Shown here piece after piece: positions 5,986-8,237 of a stretch of DNA of 8,237 nt (within the stretch, counting starts at the first letter, position 1; each line of letters opens with the position of its first letter). The notes under the pieces are model-generated. The model ran no database searches, had not been told where the DNA came from, and saw only the letters and a list, made by a program, of their open reading frames with translations. Source of the stretch: JAOADN01 sp046155885 (GTDB lineage: Bacteria; Pseudomonadota; Alphaproteobacteria; Rhodobacterales; Rhodobacteraceae); NCBI GenBank assembly GCA_046155885.1, contig JBJXFU010000129.1, positions 1 to 8,237 on the forward strand. Direction: 5' to 3'. Made by a program: the position numbers and the translations under genes.

Positions 5986-7305
5986 ATGAGAAAGACCGGA
6001 CTGCTTGCCGCGACGGCGATCGCCGCGGGCCTTGGCTCGGCCGCCTATGCCGAAGGCGAACTGACGCTCTGCTGGGCCGCCTGGGACCCGGCCAACGCGC
6101 TTGTCGAGCTCTCCAAGGGCTTCGAGGCCGAGTCGGGCATCAAGATGAACTTCGAGTTCGTGCCCTGGCCCAACTTCGCCGACCGGATGCTGAACGAGTT
6201 GAACTCCGGCGGCCAGCTCTGCGACCTGATGATCGGCGACAGCCAGTGGATCGGCGGCGCGGCCGAGAACGGCTGGTACGTGAAGCTGAACGACTTCTTC
6301 GACCAGAACGGCATCTCGATGGACGCCTTCGTGCCGGCGACGGTGACGGGCTATTCGGAATGGCCGAAGAACACCCCGAACTACTGGTCGCTGCCGGCCT
6401 TCGGCGACGTGGTCGGCTGGACCTACCGCAAGGACTGGTTCGAGAATCCCGATATCATGGCGGCCTTCAAGGAAAAGGCCGGCCGCGACCTGACGCCGCC
6501 CGCGACCTTCGCCGAGCTGAAGGAAGTGGCCGAGTTCTTCCAGGGCCGCGAGATCGACGGCAAGACCGTCTACGGCGCCTCGATCTATACCGAGCGCGGG
6601 TCGGAAGGCATCACCATGGGCGCGATGGACGTGCTCTATTCCTTCGGCTTCAAGTACGACAACCCCGAGAAGCCCTATGACATGGAAGGCTTCGTGAACT
6701 CCGAAGGCGCGGTCGCGGGCCTTGAGTACTACAAGGCGCTCTACGACTGCTGCGTCGCGCCGGGCACCTCGAACACCTACATGGGCGAGGGCATCGACGC
6801 CTACAAATCCGGGCAGGTGGCGATGCAGATGAACTTCGCCTTCACCTGGCCGGGCTTCGAGGCCGACCCGAACGTCGGCGGCGGCAAGACCGGCTATCTG
6901 GTGAACCCCGCCGGCCCGGGCGGCGAGAAGTTCGCGCAGCTCGGCGGGCAGGGCATCTCGGTCGTCGCCAACACCGACAACATGGACGGCGCGCTGGCCT
7001 ACATCAAATGGTTCGCGCAGAAGGACGTGCAGGACAAGTGGTGGTCGATGGGCGGCTTCTCGTGCCTGCGCGCCGTGGTCGAAGACCCGGGCTTCGCCGC
7101 CAGCCAGCCCTATGCGCAGACCTTCCTCGACTCGATGGCGATCGTGAAGGACTTCTGGGCGGAACCCTCCTACGCCTCGCTGCTGCAGGCGTCGCAGGCG
7201 CGCATCCACGACTATGTGGTGGCCGGCAACGGCACCGCCAAGGAAGCGCTTGACGGGCTGATCGCCGACTGGACGGAAGTCTTCATGGACGACGGCAAGC
7301 TGTGA
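5986..7305 (+). CDS. CUT1-type ABC transporter solute-binding protein (sugar)
   Basis: A secreted periplasmic protein that captures a sugar or glycoside and delivers it to the membrane permeases. Residues 1-22 form a signal peptide: MRK, then a hydrophobic stretch, ending in AYA before EGELTL, with probable cleavage after A22. There is no lipobox cysteine, so it is free in the periplasm. The mature part has the family 1 extracellular binding protein pattern: ELTLCWAAWDPANALVEL at the start, a GDSQWIGGAAENG segment near 84-96, and a C-terminal lobe rich in aromatic residues (KWWSMGGF, VKDFWAEPSY) that could stack on sugar rings. Length 439 is typical for oligosaccharide or glycoside binders. 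GGGAGGA at 5973-5979, 6 nt upstream, supports the start. It has its own promoter with an operator, and a permease follows after 206 bp of hairpin-rich DNA, suggesting higher expression than the permease. The ligand is unknown. Confidence 0.94.
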   Translation: MRKTGLLAATAIAAGLGSAAYAEGELTLCWAAWDPANALVELSKGFEAESGIKMNFEFVPWPNFADRMLNELNSGGQLCDLMIGDSQWIGGAAENGWYVKLNDFFDQNGISMDAFVPATVTGYSEWPKNTPNYWSLPAFGDVVGWTYRKDWFENPDIMAAFKEKAGRDLTPPATFAELKEVAEFFQGREIDGKTVYGASIYTERGSEGITMGAMDVLYSFGFKYDNPEKPYDMEGFVNSEGAVAGLEYYKALYDCCVAPGTSNTYMGEGIDAYKSGQVAMQMNFAFTWPGFEADPNVGGGKTGYLVNPAGPGGEKFAQLGGQGISVVANTDNMDGALAYIKWFAQKDVQDKWWSMGGFSCLRAVVEDPGFAASQPYAQTFLDSMAIVKDFWAEPSYASLLQASQARIHDYVVAGNGTAKEALDGLIADWTEVFMDDGKL

Positions 7306-7322
7306 CGCCGTAGGGCGTCACA
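7301..7322 (+). repeat. Hairpin overlapping the stop codon of the binding-protein gene
   Basis: TGTGACGCC (7301-7309) and GGCGTCACA (7314-7322) form a perfect 9-bp stem with loop GTAG. The TGA stop codon (7303-7305) lies within the left arm. There is no T-tract, so it is not a classic terminator. Its position suits a 3'-end stabiliser for the binding-protein part of the message. Confidence 0.6.
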
Positions 7323-7342
7323 CCCCGGACGTGATCCGGGGT
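7322..7342. repeat. Second hairpin downstream of the binding-protein gene
   Basis: ACCCCGGA (7322-7329) and TCCGGGGT (7335-7342) make an 8-bp stem with loop CGTGA, directly abutting the previous hairpin. It looks like a dispersed extragenic palindrome common between genes in many alphaproteobacteria, though this was not checked by a search. Confidence 0.6.
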
Positions 7343-7345
7343 CCC

Positions 7346-7476
7346 CTCACCCCTGCCTCTCCCCTGCGGGGGAGAGGCGAGCCAGCGTTGCCGTTGGCGA
7401 CATCCTCTGAAATCATGAGCCCGACGGCGCCGCCCGCACCTTCCCTCTCCCCCGCGGGGGAGAGGGTCAGGCTGAG
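7346..7476. repeat. Element of about 130 bp bounded by two related palindromes
   Basis: Each end holds a palindrome with arms of the type CTCTCCCC/GGGGAGAG. The first is at 7355-7378 (10-bp stem, loop TGCG). The second, at 7443-7466, is a perfect 24-bp palindrome. The outer borders are imperfect inverted repeats of each other: CTCACCCCTG at 7346-7355 resembles the complement of TCAGGCTGAG at 7467-7476. The 64-bp interior has no gene. The layout fits a REP pair or small non-autonomous repeat (MITE/BIME-like) inserted between two transporter genes. No flanking target-site duplication was evident by eye. Confidence 0.55.
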
Positions 7477-7511
7477 CGGTTGCCCGACACCCGGACCCGC
7501 GGTACCCGAAA

Positions 7512-8237
7512 ATGACCGACACCCCAGCCGACCGCATCGCCCGCGCGACCCCCGATCCGGTGGCCCGTCGCATCCGGGGCCTCAGCGACCGCGCCATCGC
7601 CTGGATTTTCGTGGCGCCCACCATCTTCCTTCTACTCGCGGTCAACATCTTTCCGCTGATCTGGACGATCCGGCTTTCGTTCACGAACTTCGCCGCCAAC
7701 AAACCCAACGCCGAGGTGAAATGGGTCGGCATCCGCAACTACACGCGGATCCTGACGGATGCCGACACCTGGTCGAACATGCAGACGACCGCGCATTTCC
7801 TGTTCTGGACGATCGCCTTCCAGGTGGTGATCGGCTTCACCCTGGCCTGGCTGATCAACCGGAAGTTCAGGGGCAACGATCTGGTGACGACGATGATCGT
7901 CCTGCCGATGATGCTGTCGCCGGCCGTGGTCGGCAACTTCTGGACCTTCCTCTACCAGCCGCAGATCGGCCTGGTGAACTACGCCGTCGAGTTCCTCACC
8001 GGAATTCCGGCCGACAGCTTCTCGATGCTCGGGCCCGGCGGCTGGGCGAAATGGTCGATCGTCATCGTCGACACCTGGATGTGGACGCCCTTCGTGATGC
8101 TGATCTGCCTCGCGGGCCTGCGCTCCATCCCCGACTACATCTACGAGGCGGCCGAGGTCGACCGCGCGTCGAAATGGCGGCAGTTCTGGTCGATCACGCT
8201 GCCGATGGTGCTGCCGTTCCTGATGCTGGCGGTGCTG
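7512..8237 (+). CDS. CUT1-type ABC transporter permease (MalF-like), C-terminus cut by window edge
   Basis: An inner-membrane subunit forming half of the translocation channel for the sugar delivered by the upstream binding protein. The frame is open for 242 codons from the ATG at 7512 to the window end; about 50-60 residues are expected to be missing. Membrane segments are visible near residues 28-52, 95-116, 124-148 and 181-203, with a fifth starting around 230. The cytoplasmic EAA loop that contacts the ATPase is EAAEVDRAS (212-220) followed by W222, F225 and ITLP (228-231). The usual glycine after the aspartate is R218. No strong ribosome binding site precedes the ATG, and an in-frame stop at 7473-7475 leaves no ATG, GTG or TTG start further upstream. 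The weak initiation and the hairpins before it suggest lower expression than the binding protein. A second permease and an ATPase should follow outside the window. Confidence 0.93.
   Translation, partial: MTDTPADRIARATPDPVARRIRGLSDRAIAWIFVAPTIFLLLAVNIFPLIWTIRLSFTNFAANKPNAEVKWVGIRNYTRILTDADTWSNMQTTAHFLFWTIAFQVVIGFTLAWLINRKFRGNDLVTTMIVLPMMLSPAVVGNFWTFLYQPQIGLVNYAVEFLTGIPADSFSMLGPGGWAKWSIVIVDTWMWTPFVMLICLAGLRSIPDYIYEAAEVDRASKWRQFWSITLPMVLPFLMLAVL

Noticed and set aside
5518..7209. Minus-strand open frame of about 560 codons opposite the binding protein
   Set aside because: It spans a promoter region and two real genes on the other strand, has no recognisable domain, and its length follows from strong GC codon bias in the genuine frames.
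7355..7466. Two near-identical palindromes considered as a minimal CRISPR array
   Set aside because: There are only two units, each itself a full palindrome, arranged with inverted borders. The single 64-bp interval is not spacer-like, and no cas gene is present.

Overview
The window is a very GC-rich stretch of bacterial chromosome. Its gene content and style suggest an alphaproteobacterium, probably Rhodobacteraceae or a close relative: a CUT1 sugar transporter, LacI control, strong GGGAGG-type ribosome binding sites, GC-rich hairpins between genes, and a hairpin followed by a GGGGATATTT motif. That placement is inference from general style; no rRNA or marker gene is present. I see five complete protein genes and two cut by the window edges, and no RNA gene, CRISPR array or transposase.

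Left part (1-2132, minus strand): a CaiB/BaiF family CoA-transferase (C-terminus cut off at base 1) and a HAD-family phosphoglycolate phosphatase (gph). They are separated by 455 bp of non-coding DNA that holds a candidate promoter for the CoA-transferase and three consecutive strong hairpins. These two genes look like ordinary housekeeping or accessory metabolism, unrelated to what follows.

Right part (2235-8237, plus strand): a sugar-catabolism locus. In order: a LacI-family repressor, a TIM-barrel sugar phosphate isomerase/epimerase-like protein, a Gfo/Idh/MocA NAD(P)-dependent oxidoreductase, a secreted CUT1 solute-binding protein, and the first inner-membrane permease of the ABC transporter (running off the right edge). 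A further permease and an ATPase are expected downstream. The likely logic is binding-protein-dependent uptake of a sugar or glycoside, oxidation by the dehydrogenase (possibly at C3), and rearrangement or cleavage of the keto product by the metal-dependent TIM barrel, all under the LacI repressor. The E. coli ycj cluster is a precedent for this combination, but the actual substrate cannot be read from the sequence.

Control signals are the most informative non-coding part. A perfect 14-bp palindrome with a TACGTA core lies exactly between the -35 and -10 boxes of the transporter promoter. A second TACGTA palindrome overlaps the -35 of the lacI-type gene, suggesting autoregulation. Hairpins separate the isomerase from the dehydrogenase and the dehydrogenase from the transporter promoter. 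The 206-bp gap between binding protein and permease is packed with four palindromes, an arrangement reminiscent of malE-malF in enteric bacteria, where repeats set the excess of binding protein over permease.
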